Positions 17,255-26,800 of a stretch of DNA of 41,626 nt are shown here, one piece after another (within the stretch, counting starts at the first letter, position 1; each line of letters starts with the position of its first letter). Position numbers and translations under genes: made by a program. Source of the DNA: Sulfurimonas sp. (GTDB lineage Bacteria > Campylobacterota > Campylobacteria > Campylobacterales > Sulfurimonadaceae). The notes under the pieces were generated by a model. It did no database searches. It saw only the letters and a program-made list of their open reading frames with translations, and had not been told where the DNA came from. Location: assembly GCA_026988245.1 (NCBI GenBank), contig JALSLR010000078.1, positions 1 to 41,626 of the forward strand. Reading direction: 5' to 3'.

Positions 17255-18192
17255 TAGGCAAACTCTCCATTTTTAAAAAAGTTATCTATTATATCACGTG
17301 ATTCTTGTACATCACTCACATGATTAATAACATCTCTTATATTTGAAGCACCTCTGTAACCTTTCGAGTAAGTATGCACATGTTTTCTAAACATAGCTAC
17401 ACCATGAGCTCCATAAAATTCTACCATTTTATCAAAATGCTCCATAATGATTTCATGTTTTAAATCAAAGGAAATATCACTATTTCCCATTCGTAGTTGA
17501 TGAAATATCCATGGAGCTCCGACTGCTCCACGCCCTATCATAACTCCATCCGTTTCAGTATGTTCTATTACCCATTTTGCTTTCTCATATGAGTCTATAT
17601 CACCGTTTGCTATTACGGGAATAGAGACAGCTTTTTTTATCTCTGCAATTGCATCATAATCAACCGCAGCCTTAAACTTACCCGCGCGAGTTCTCCCATG
17701 TACTGCTAAAAAATCAGCCCCAGAATCTTCTACAATTTTAGCTATTTCTATGTGATTTTTTTTTTCAAATCCAAGTCTTATTTTTACACTTGTTTGCTTT
17801 TTATTTGAAGTTTCTTTAATAGTTTTAATAATATCACTCATAAGAGGTAGGTTTAAAAGTAGTGAACTACCGCTCCCATGACCTACAACTTTGGGAACAG
17901 GACATCCACAGTTTAAATCAATTATATCAATACCATCATATTGATTTAGTATCTCTACTGCTCCTTTAACTATATCAACATTTGACCCAGATATTTGAAC
18001 AGAATAAGGATCTTCTATAGGAGATTTTTCTAGCATATGTAAGGTTTTAGCTGAATTATGAACAAGTGCGTTTGAACTTAGCATCTCACTTACAGTAAGG
18101 TCAGCTCCAAATTTTTTAACTACACTCCGAAAAGGAAGGTCTGTAAAACCAGCTAATGGTGCAAGGACATAAACTGGTTTTTCAAATGTCAT
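17254..18192 (-). CDS. dusB: tRNA-dihydrouridine synthase (DusB-like)
   Basis: The 312-residue TIM-barrel flavoprotein has the N-terminal APLAGFTDLPFR, the catalytic-cysteine motif NCGCP (Cys97), VKIRLGF, VHGRTR and ANGDI. These bind FMN and tRNA and reduce uridines in the D-loop. The GCPVPKVVGHGSGSSLL continuation fits the DusB branch. It starts three bases after the upstream membrane-protein gene and shares one base with the following gene. Confidence 0.9.
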   Translation of the reverse strand: MTFEKPVYVLAPLAGFTDLPFRSVVKKFGADLTVSEMLSSNALVHNSAKTLHMLEKSPIEDPYSVQISGSNVDIVKGAVEILNQYDGIDIIDLNCGCPVPKVVGHGSGSSLLLNLPLMSDIIKTIKETSNKKQTSVKIRLGFEKKNHIEIAKIVEDSGADFLAVHGRTRAGKFKAAVDYDAIAEIKKAVSIPVIANGDIDSYEKAKWVIEHTETDGVMIGRGAVGAPWIFHQLRMGNSDISFDLKHEIIMEHFDKMVEFYGAHGVAMFRKHVHTYSKGYRGASNIRDVINHVSDVQESRDIIDNFFKNGEFA

Positions 18193-18195
18193 ATT

Positions 18196-19212
18196 TTATA
18201 CAAAAAGTTCTATACTAAAATTTTTACCGCAATCTTTTAGGGCACGATAAGATTTAAAGTTCAAGTACTCATTTGGTTGCGTATTTTGAAGTAGTTCGTC
18301 AGCTGGTGATATCATCTCTAAGTCAAATAAAGTATACAAATAAGCCCCTGTAGCATCTTCATTTTCTTCACTTAATGTTTCAAAGAGTTTCATTCTTTGT
18401 TCAGGAATCATACTTTTAGAAAGAATTGAAGATATTTTAATATAGTCATCAGATTGAAGTTCTAATGGTTCAAATAAAGCTATAAGGGACTCATTTGAGA
18501 TTTCTAATGTATGTTCATCTGCATTAATTCTTGCGAGTACCTTATAAAGTGCTTCTTTTGATATATGTTGCTTATAGTTTTCAATAGCGTATAAAGGGGA
18601 TGTTTCTACAAAATCAATATATACTTCTTCAAACAAAGCATCACTATATTTTCCTTTAGAGCTTAAGATATCTTCAGCACTAATATCACCATTTTTATAC
18701 ATATTTTTTTGATTTAATATTACTAATTGATTTGTTAGTTTTAAATTGAATTTTTTCAAATCTACAACTTTACCTACTTTCATATCATTAATTAAATTAA
18801 TTATTTCATTAATTTTATTATTAGCAGTATCTGGCTTCAGAGTAGGATTTGCCATAAGTACTGAATTATCCATAACCCCACCAAGAAGCTTGTACCTATC
18901 AGTTTTATATGTATGATTTCGTACTTGTTTACCTAGATATGCTTCTACAACTGCATCTATGTATTTATCAAAATCTTTATCATACTTTCTACTTTCTAAC
19001 CCACCGAGAAGTGAGTAAAACCCCATATGTAATAGACTTGCTACATATAAAACAAACAGTGGAATAACGACTAAAACAGCTATGGACATTGCTGGAAACT
19101 GAATCCCTAAGAATTCAATAGCAAAACTACCTTGTGTTACAAATGCATAAACATACCATCCAACAATCACCATAAGCAATATAGATGCTATTGTATATCT
19201 TTTTAAATACAT
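18196..19212 (-). CDS. Membrane protein of unknown function with two N-terminal helices
   Basis: Not recognised. The 338 residues start with two membrane helices (about 9-29 and 41-66), giving a large C-terminal cytoplasmic domain of about 270 residues that is rich in acidic and leucine residues and probably helical. Repeats such as LFEPLELQSDD and LFETLSEENED suggest TPR-like packing, but no clear motif emerges. It lies between a dksA-like gene and dus with gaps of 10 and 3 bases. The position suggests a Campylobacterota-specific envelope or scaffold protein. Confidence 0.6.
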   Translation of the reverse strand: MYLKRYTIASILLMVIVGWYVYAFVTQGSFAIEFLGIQFPAMSIAVLVVIPLFVLYVASLLHMGFYSLLGGLESRKYDKDFDKYIDAVVEAYLGKQVRNHTYKTDRYKLLGGVMDNSVLMANPTLKPDTANNKINEIINLINDMKVGKVVDLKKFNLKLTNQLVILNQKNMYKNGDISAEDILSSKGKYSDALFEEVYIDFVETSPLYAIENYKQHISKEALYKVLARINADEHTLEISNESLIALFEPLELQSDDYIKISSILSKSMIPEQRMKLFETLSEENEDATGAYLYTLFDLEMISPADELLQNTQPNEYLNFKSYRALKDCGKNFSIELFV

Positions 19213-19222
19213 ATATTAGACC

Positions 19223-19573
19223 TTATTTTGTTTTTTCTACTATCTCTCTACAATCAATGCAGTAAATGGCATGGGGTTTTACTTTCAAACGTTGAAAACC
19301 TATTGGATCTTCACACATTTCGCAAACACCATAATCACCATTCGATATTTTACCCAATGTTACATTAATCTCTTTTAACTCTTGATTTTGCTGAGACACA
19401 ATAGCACTTTCTATCATAGAATTATTACTATTCGAAGCATGATCAGCTTCGTCATTTAATTCTTGTCCACTTAACTGTGCTAGTTCGTTATTAACACTAT
19501 TAATATTTTTATTAATTTGATCTTTCCGACTCTCTAGAATTTCTCTAAAGTAACTTAACTCACTATCTTGCAA
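19223..19573 (-). CDS. dksA: DksA/TraR family C4 zinc-finger protein
   Basis: The 116-residue protein has an N-terminal coiled coil with the tip motif DEADHA (D41, D44, A46) and a C4 zinc finger (C84, C87, C105, C108). DksA enters the RNA polymerase secondary channel and, with ppGpp, reprogrammes transcription. The DxxDxA tip argues for a functional DksA-type regulator rather than a zinc-finger TraR fragment, although it is shorter than the 151-residue E. coli protein. It lies between rlmH and the membrane-protein gene. Confidence 0.85.
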   Translation of the reverse strand: MQDSELSYFREILESRKDQINKNINSVNNELAQLSGQELNDEADHASNSNNSMIESAIVSQQNQELKEINVTLGKISNGDYGVCEMCEDPIGFQRLKVKPHAIYCIDCREIVEKTK

Positions 19574-19588
19574 CTTTGATCCTTATAT

Positions 19589-20047
19589 TCACTTGTGATA
19601 TGGATGATTACTCAAAATCGAGAATCCTCTGTAAATTTGTTCTAAGAGAACACTCTTTACAATTTTGTGACTCATAGTAATCTTTCCTAAGCTAATAACC
19701 TTGTCACTTTTTTTTAAAAAAGTATCTTCAAAGCCATATGCTCCACCTATGAAAAATTTAATGGCAATTTTATCATTTAATAGCTTACTAAATGCATAAG
19801 AATCAATAATTTCACCATCTGGATGCAATACTACACTATAATCTTTATTAATATATGAATCTAAAACCTTAGTATAAGCCTGTTTTGAAGCAGTTGGAGA
19901 GATAGTGTGTGCTTTTGTTACATCCTTGTTAAATATTTCAATATCTTCTACTTTTGCAAAACGACTAATCATTTTTTGTAACTCTTTATAGAGGGGATCG
20001 TATATTGACTTTTCTTTTTTGGCAATACTTATTATTTGCACTTTCAA
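19589..20047 (-). CDS. rlmH: 23S rRNA pseudouridine-1915 N3-methyltransferase RlmH
   Basis: The 152-residue SPOUT methyltransferase has the SAM-binding knot in FFIGGAYGF and the closing [26 protein letters not shown], ending in the conserved NHPYHK. RlmH methylates pseudouridine 1915 in helix 69 on 70S ribosomes. Its length is typical. It overlaps the ThiE-like gene by four bases, implying coupled translation. Confidence 0.95.
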   Translation of the reverse strand: MKVQIISIAKKEKSIYDPLYKELQKMISRFAKVEDIEIFNKDVTKAHTISPTASKQAYTKVLDSYINKDYSVVLHPDGEIIDSYAFSKLLNDKIAIKFFIGGAYGFEDTFLKKSDKVISLGKITMSHKIVKSVLLEQIYRGFSILSNHPYHK

Positions 20048-20607
20048 TCTAAAAGTCCACTGCCAATAACTTTATACCTAACATTATCGAAATTATCTCC
20101 GAGTTTTACACCGCCAATAACTCCAACATAATGCTTAGAAAGAGCAGCTATAGAATCTATACTATCTCCTAATATACCTGATATATCTTTTTTTGTAGAG
20201 GTGTTTCGGTAAGCTCCTAATCCAATATAATTGACGTCCATCTCATTAGCTTCTAAAACTTCTTTTTTATTATGCGTAGAAATTCCAAGTATTTTATCCT
20301 TGTTTATCACATTTCTCAAAATTTTCACAGCTTTGTGTATATCTTTATCGATGAGATATAAATCTTCACGTCCTACATGAACCCCATCACAAAACTCTAC
20401 AAGTTCATACTTATCATTCACTATTAAAAATCCATCAAAAAGTTTTCTTATAATGATAAGCTGTTGTTTTATAAAGGAGATATCGGAGGTTTTATTTCTA
20501 TATTGAATAATTGCAGCATCATTATCCATTGCTATTTGAACAAAGGTCTCTATACTTATTGAACGAGAATCTAATAATTCTTGATCACATAAGGCATAAA
20601 GTTGCAT
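20044..20607 (-). CDS. ThiE/TenI-like thiamine phosphate synthase family protein
   Basis: The 187-residue TIM barrel shows family landmarks: IQYRNK (pyrophosphate contact), [38 protein letters not shown] and the GVIGGV phosphate loop. ThiE joins the pyrimidine and thiazole halves of thiamine. The usual YxxxGPxxxTxTK has alanine for proline, and the protein is about 20 residues short of typical ThiE, so it could be a TenI-type paralogue. It lies 10 bases after accD and overlaps rlmH. No other thiamine gene or TPP riboswitch was seen. Confidence 0.75.
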   Translation of the reverse strand: MQLYALCDQELLDSRSISIETFVQIAMDNDAAIIQYRNKTSDISFIKQQLIIIRKLFDGFLIVNDKYELVEFCDGVHVGREDLYLIDKDIHKAVKILRNVINKDKILGISTHNKKEVLEANEMDVNYIGLGAYRNTSTKKDISGILGDSIDSIAALSKHYVGVIGGVKLGDNFDNVRYKVIGSGLLD

Positions 20608-20617
20608 CTATTTTTAC

Positions 20618-21460
20618 TTAATCAGCTTTAAAAAACTTGAGCAAATCACTCAATGTTTTCTTGAGCTCATTTCTATTTACTACCATATCAACTGCACCTT
20701 TTTCAAGTAAAAATTCTGCACGTTGGAAACCATCTGGAAGTTCTGAACCAATAGTTTGCTCTATTACCCGAGCACCAGCAAAGCCTATAAGTGCACCAGG
20801 TTCTGCGATAATGATATCACCTAAGGTTGCAAATGAAGCTGAAACACCACCCATAGTTGGATCTGTTAAAACAGAAATATATGGTAGATTATGATTCGCT
20901 AATCTTGCAAGCGCAGCGGATGCTTTACTCATTTGAAGAAGAGAAAAAGTTGACTCTTGCATTCTTGCTCCACCAGAAGCACTTAGTATAATCACACCTT
21001 GCTTTTTCTCTATCGCACGAGTGATAGCACGGACAATTTTTTCACCCTCTACTGAACCAAGACTACCACCCATAAATGCAAAATCAAATATAACTACTTG
21101 AGCTTCTATCCCATTCAAACTCATCTCTCCACTTACAACAGAAGAATAACGACCCGTTTTTTTAAAACCCTCTTCGATACGTTGTTTATATGATTTTTTA
21201 TCTACAAACTTCAGAGGATCAACAGGTCGAAGATTTTCATCAAACTCTACAAATGTTCCCTCATCTGCTAACAGCTTGATACGTTCTTTTACACCTATAC
21301 GTAGATGAAAGCCACATTTTGGACATACGTAGTTTTGATTTTCAACTTCTTTATAGTACATTAAAGAGTGACAAGACTTACACTTTACCCAATGAGCAGA
21401 AACCTCACTTTTTGTAGGTGCTTTAGCGGTGCTTCTAGAAAAAAGATTTAATAAATTCAA
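20618..21460 (-). CDS. accD: Acetyl-CoA carboxylase carboxyltransferase subunit beta
   Basis: The 280-residue protein has an N-terminal C4 zinc ribbon (C27, C30, C46, C49) and the crotonase-like carboxyltransferase domain, with SASGGARMQE and the PTMGGVSASFATLGD stretch. AccD with AccA transfers carboxylate from biotin to acetyl-CoA, the first step of fatty acid synthesis. The start is a TTG at 21458-21460 preceded by AAGGA, giving MNLLNLFSR. It heads a minus-strand run of seven genes that includes thiE-like, rlmH and dksA-like. The 252-base gap upstream holds its promoter and that of the divergent lipoprotein; nothing else was recognised there. Confidence 0.95.
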   Translation of the reverse strand: MNLLNLFSRSTAKAPTKSEVSAHWVKCKSCHSLMYYKEVENQNYVCPKCGFHLRIGVKERIKLLADEGTFVEFDENLRPVDPLKFVDKKSYKQRIEEGFKKTGRYSSVVSGEMSLNGIEAQVVIFDFAFMGGSLGSVEGEKIVRAITRAIEKKQGVIILSASGGARMQESTFSLLQMSKASAALARLANHNLPYISVLTDPTMGGVSASFATLGDIIIAEPGALIGFAGARVIEQTIGSELPDGFQRAEFLLEKGAVDMVVNRNELKKTLSDLLKFFKAD

Positions 21461-21712
21461 GACAAATCCTTAGATTAATATAATGAACGCATTCTACCCT
21501 AACTTTTATAAAATACCTCTTTCATGTTGCACGAAGTGCCAATAATAAAATTATAATAAATATAAATTGAATCATTAAATTTAATATTAAAAAAAATAAA
21601 GTGCTACTTTCATACATACAAGGTGATAAAAATGTGTGAAACTTTCTTATTTAAGAAATATACTACGAATAATTATGTTAATATCACAATAACTATTATT
21701 TAAGGAATAAGA

Positions 21713-22411
21713 ATGAAAAATAGAATGAAGTTACTAATTACAAGCTTTGCAGCTGTATTTATGATGAGTGGTTGTACTGCAATGAACTTAGGTGTTACAT
21801 TTATGGGCTTTTCTGAAAAGACACAAGAGTCATATGCAACAATGATGGATATAGTTAGTGAAACTGGTGATCCAGCTCAAGCTATGATGAAAGAATGGTT
21901 AATCACTGATACTGACATGACTGAAGAAGATGTTTTTGATGAGATGAAAGATTTAGCTGGTGAATACAACATGAGATTTGTTGGTGAGAAAAACATGTTT
22001 AGACTTTTAGATACTGAAGTTGCAAACTACAAAAAAGCTGGATATAAAGACATAATTGTTCATGCAAGAATTGCTGAATTTTGTTCATTAAGTATTGCTA
22101 AAGAGATGTTAAATCACTCTCGTTTCTATGGTGGTTTTATGCCATGTCGCGTTATCTATGTTGAGTTTGAAGATGGTAGAAGATACCTAGTATCTATGGA
22201 TATGGCACTTGCTCTTTATGGTGGAACAGATGTTAAACCAATTAACCCAGGTTTAATGGAAAAAATGGAACAAGTTAAAACTGCAATGGAAGACATTCCT
22301 ATGAAAGCTGCTGGTTATGATGAGCAAGTTGAAGCTGATAAAGCAATGGCTGCATATTATGCTGAGCACAACATCAATGAAAGACTAGTTGCTACTCCAG
22401 AAGAAGAGTAA
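21713..22411 (+). CDS. Lipoprotein with a DUF302-like domain
   Basis: The 232-residue precursor has a lipoprotein signal peptide with lipobox MSGC (Cys21). After it comes a helical stretch, then a DUF302-like region: a cysteine (FCSLSIAKEML), the FMPCRVIYVEFEDG strand and a following helix. DUF302 proteins are small envelope or cytoplasmic proteins of unknown role, frequent in sulfur oxidisers. The gene stands alone with a clear AAGGA (21702-21706) before the ATG and a hairpin terminator after it. Its regular codon use with many ATG and GAA codons hints at good expression, which is only a guess. Confidence 0.7.
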   Translation: MKNRMKLLITSFAAVFMMSGCTAMNLGVTFMGFSEKTQESYATMMDIVSETGDPAQAMMKEWLITDTDMTEEDVFDEMKDLAGEYNMRFVGEKNMFRLLDTEVANYKKAGYKDIIVHARIAEFCSLSIAKEMLNHSRFYGGFMPCRVIYVEFEDGRRYLVSMDMALALYGGTDVKPINPGLMEKMEQVKTAMEDIPMKAAGYDEQVEADKAMAAYYAEHNINERLVATPEEE

Positions 22412-22424
22412 TCTGATTCTTTAT

Positions 22425-22444
22425 TTCCCACCACTCGGTGGGAA
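22425..22444. terminator. Strong hairpin between the lipoprotein gene and gltD
   Basis: TTCCCACC and GGTGGGAA form a perfect 8-bp stem with an ACTC loop, 14 bases after the lipoprotein stop. No T-run follows on the plus strand, while ATAAAG follows on the minus strand. It probably serves both convergent genes. Confidence 0.65.
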
Positions 22445-22494
22445 TCTACATAACTCCCTTCCCCTACTAAGCAAATAATTGCACTATACTCTAT

Positions 22495-23877
22495 TTAGAG
22501 AAGTGACTTCGCTATACTTCTTGCTGCTTCACGACCATCATACGCTGCTGTCACAACTAAATCTGCACCACGATAACAATCTCCACCAGCAAAGATTCCA
22601 GAAGTAGATGTTTCATGTGTTTCTTCATCTATAATGATTTCACCCCATTTGTTTGTTTCTATTCCATTTTCAGCTAAAAAGGCAGGAACCTCTGTATCAA
22701 AACCTAAAGACATAATAATGACATCTGCACTCAATCTTGAATTAGTCCCTTTCATCTCTTCTACTTTTTGACGACCAGAATCATCTTTAGCACCAAGGGA
22801 CATTTTAATCACTTCAACAGCAACTGCCTTAGCATCATCATTTAAGATAATCTCTTTTGGAGAAGTTAAAAATGTAAAATCAACACCCTCCTCCATAGCA
22901 TTTTTGTACTCTTTTTTACTTCCTGGCATATTCTTTTCATCACGTCTGTAAAGACAGGTTACAGTTTTAGCACCTTCACGCTTTGCTGTTCTAAGACAAT
23001 CCATTGCAGTATCACCACCGCCAATAACTACAACATTTAAATCTTTAAAATCAAAACGTTTATCATAGCTATCACCAAAATTCTTCTTTTGAATATTTGT
23101 TAAATAATCCATAGCATCATATACATTCGATGCAGACTCTCCGTTTAATGAAGCTTTTTTAGCTTTCGTAGCACCTACTCCAATAAACATCGCATCATGA
23201 GAAGAAGCAATCTCTTCAAAAGTTATATCTTTACCAACGTTACAATTTAACTCTAGTGTCATTCCAGCATCGAGAAGTAAACTAACCCGTCTATCTACTA
23301 TCTTTTTATCAAGTTTAAAACCAGGGATACCATAAGTTAAAAGCCCACCAGCACGGTCTGCTCTTTCATACATAGTCACTTCTATACCAGAACGAAGAAG
23401 GTATGTTGCAGCAGATAGCCCTGCTGGACCACTACCAATAATAGCTACTTTCTTACCACTATCTAAAGTTGGAAATTCTGGTTTGTAACCTGCTTTAAAT
23501 CCAGCTTCTGTAATATGTGTTTCAACTGAGCCAATAGTGATAGCACCATGCCCATCATTGAGGGTACAGTCCCCTTCACAAAGCTTGTCATGTGGACATA
23601 CTCTTCCCATTACTTCCGGAAATGGTGATGGCTCATTTGAAAGCTTAAAAGCAAACTCTAAATCTTTCTCACTTACAGCCTTAAGCCACTGTGGTACATA
23701 GTTATGCAATGGACATTTATTTAAACAAAAAGGGTCACCACATTGTATACATCTCTCACTCTGAGTTGCTGCGTCATCTTTATCAAAAACTTCATATATT
23801 TCACTAAAGTCTTTTGTGCGTTCTACAACTAATCTTTTTTTAGCTTCTATGCGCTCTATATTTAAATATTCTTTCAT
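22495..23877 (-). CDS. gltD: Glutamate synthase small (beta) subunit
   Basis: The 460-residue protein has an N-terminal cysteine cluster (C43, C46, C51, C55) that helps bind [4Fe-4S] centres, a FAD-binding IIGSGPAGLSAA around residue 147 and an NADPH-binding VVIGGGDTAMDC around residue 275. It passes electrons from NADPH to the GltB subunit for making two glutamates from glutamine and 2-oxoglutarate. It starts two bases after gltB ends. Its length is normal. Confidence 0.95.
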   Translation of the reverse strand: MKEYLNIERIEAKKRLVVERTKDFSEIYEVFDKDDAATQSERCIQCGDPFCLNKCPLHNYVPQWLKAVSEKDLEFAFKLSNEPSPFPEVMGRVCPHDKLCEGDCTLNDGHGAITIGSVETHITEAGFKAGYKPEFPTLDSGKKVAIIGSGPAGLSAATYLLRSGIEVTMYERADRAGGLLTYGIPGFKLDKKIVDRRVSLLLDAGMTLELNCNVGKDITFEEIASSHDAMFIGVGATKAKKASLNGESASNVYDAMDYLTNIQKKNFGDSYDKRFDFKDLNVVVIGGGDTAMDCLRTAKREGAKTVTCLYRRDEKNMPGSKKEYKNAMEEGVDFTFLTSPKEIILNDDAKAVAVEVIKMSLGAKDDSGRQKVEEMKGTNSRLSADVIIMSLGFDTEVPAFLAENGIETNKWGEIIIDEETHETSTSGIFAGGDCYRGADLVVTAAYDGREAARSIAKSLL

Positions 23878-23879
23878 GA

Positions 23880-26800
23880 TTAGTCTCCATTCTCAAGGTT
23901 AAGTGGTAATTTTGTTAAGTTTTTAGGTTTTACTAACCAAAAATTTCTAACTTCTACTCTAAAGTTTTCAAGTAAATCTTTAGCTTTTTGACTACTTGTT
24001 TCAACAACATAATCTTTTAGCAATTTTTTAAGATAGTGTCTTGCTTCATCACCTTCATCAGTATCGATGCGGATAGCTTCTACAAGCTCACGGTTCACAT
24101 TTTCAACAAAGGAATGGTCTTCATCATACACAAAACTAATACCCCCAGTCATACCTGCACCAAAGTTGATACCAGTACGCCCAAGAATCACAACAACTCC
24201 ACCCGTCATATATTCACAAGCATTATCTCCTGTCCCTTCAACTATTGCAAAAGCACCTGAGTTACGAACAGCAAAACGTTCACCTACACTTCCAGAGATA
24301 TAAAGTTTACCACCAGTAGCACCGTATAAACAAGTATTTCCACCAGCCGCATATGCTTCGCCCTCATTGTCAGATGTGATAATAACCTTCCCGCCATGCA
24401 TACCTTTACAAAGGTAGTCATTTGCTACACCTCTAAGGTATATACTCACACCGGGGATAAGGAATGCTCCAAGAGCCTGCCCTGCTATACCACTAAGGTT
24501 TATCTTAATTGTATCAGCCTTAAGACCTTTATCTCCGTAGTACTGAGCAATCTCGCCAGATATTCTAGCCCCAAAACTTCTATTTATGTTTGTGATTTCA
24601 CGCTCTATTTTTATAGGATGTTCTGGATGTTCTATGGCAACTCGCGCTTCTTTAAGAACATCTATCTCAAATGCATTATCATCAAAGGGATGATTAAATT
24701 TTTGTTGATGGGTGTTGACCCCATCCTCTTTATGTAAAATTGATGAAAAATCAAATTTTTGCGCAAACTCATCATCTACAACTTTTAGCATTTGTACTTG
24801 ACCTATCATCTCTTCCATTGTTTTATATCCAAGAGAGGCCATAATAGAGCGTACATCCTCCGCTAAAAATGTAAAATAATTTATCACTTGATTTACATTT
24901 CCTTTAAAAAACTCTTCACGTAGTTTTTCGTTCTGTGTTGCGATACCTACAGAACATTTATTTACATGGCAGATACGAAGCATCTTACAACCAACTATAG
25001 TAAGGACACCTGTACCAAATGCAAAAGATTCTGCTCCTAAGAGTGCAGCTTTAACTACATCTAAACCAGTTTTTAGTCCACCATCAGCTTGAACTTCAAC
25101 AAGACCACGAAGGTTATTTGCTTTAAGTGCATTATGTGCCTCACTCAAACCTATCTCAAATGGATTTCCTGCAAATTTTATAGAGGTAAGTGGTGCTGCC
25201 CCAGTACCACCATCACCACCAGAGATGATAATTTTGTCTGCATATGCCTTTGCAACACCAGCAGCGATAGTTCCAACGCCCACAGTTGAAACAAGCTTAA
25301 CAGCTACTCGTGCATTTGGGTTCACTTGTTTCATGTCAAAGATAAGTTGTGCCAAATCTTCAATAGAGTAGATATCGTGATGCGGAGGTGGTGAGATAAG
25401 TGTAACTCCTGGGACTGTATGACGAAGCTTACCAATTAAAGCACTTACTTTATGTCCAGGAAGTTGTCCACCCTCACCTGGTTTAGCACCTTGCGCTACT
25501 TTTATCTGAATCTCCTCAGCACTTCTTAGATACGCAGGCGTTACACCAAACCTACCAGAGGCAACTTGCTTGATTTTTGATACACGATTAGTATCAAATC
25601 TTTCAGGGTCTTCTCCACCCTCACCAGAATTAGACTGAGCACCAATGGAGTTCATAGCCATTGCTATAGTTTCATGTGCCTCTGGTGAGATAGAACCTAG
25701 ACTCATTGCCGCTGAAGCAAAACGTTTAAAAATTTCTTCTTTTGATTCTACTTCAGATATATCAATTGCTTTTCTTGTAGATTTCAAATCAAAGAAATCA
25801 CGGATAAATTTAAGACCACGTCCATTTACAATTTTTCTTAATCTATCATAATCTTCTACTTTTCCTGAATCTACACATTTATGAATAGCATGTATCACAG
25901 ATGGACCAAAATCATGATGCTCAGCACCATTATAAAACTTATAAAATCCACCAATATTTAATGGGAAAATTTTGTTAAATCCACTATTTGAAAAAGCATC
26001 TTGAGAGTATTTTCTTAGACGTTGATCAATATCATCATAAGTTAGTCCGCTTAGAACACAGTGAGATGATTCAAAACAATCTTCTACTATCTGCTTATTG
26101 AGTCCCATCACATCAAATAAACCTGAGTTTCTATAAGACGCTATCGTTGCAATTCCCATTTTTGACATAATCTTTAACAGTCCACCATTTATAGCAGTAT
26201 GGACAGCTTTAAGTACCTCATGACAATCTGCTTGCATAGTCTTTGAATTCTCTAGCTGATTCATCACTGTTGAAAAGAGTAAATTAGGATAAATTGCGCT
26301 TGCACCATAACCAAGTAGTACAGCTGCAGAATGGGAGTCTACAACCTCTCCTGTTGCTGCTATCATAGAAACAAGATGACGAATTTTTGCATGAGAAAGT
26401 GCGATATTTAAACGTCCTATTGCCATTGCCATAGGAATCACTACATTTTTTTCATCAAATGATGAATCATCAAGAATAACTATTCTTATCCCTTCATTTT
26501 TAACTGCATCTATAACATTGTCTACAAGAGCAATTAAAGCATCTTCGAGTCCACTACTATATGATGTTGAAAATGTTTTATTATGATAAAAACTTTGATA
26601 GCGAGGAGATTTTTTATCACCAAATGACTTCAATACATCAAGTTTTTCACGAGTAATAATTGGTGAAATTGCCTTAAGACGATGTGCATGAGTTGGAATT
26701 TCATCTAAAATATTATGAACCTCTCCAAAACCCGTATTTAAACTCATTACAACAGACTCTCTAATAGGGTCAATTGGAGGATTTGTTACTTGAGCAAATT

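Noticed and set aside
20044..21712. Possible TPP riboswitch for the ThiE-like gene
   Set aside because: The gap before accD lacks the conserved thi-box elements, and the ThiE-like gene is only 10 bases after accD.
24036..25851. Several plus-strand ORFs inside gltB
   Set aside because: They are antisense shadows of a clearly coding gltB and resemble nothing known.
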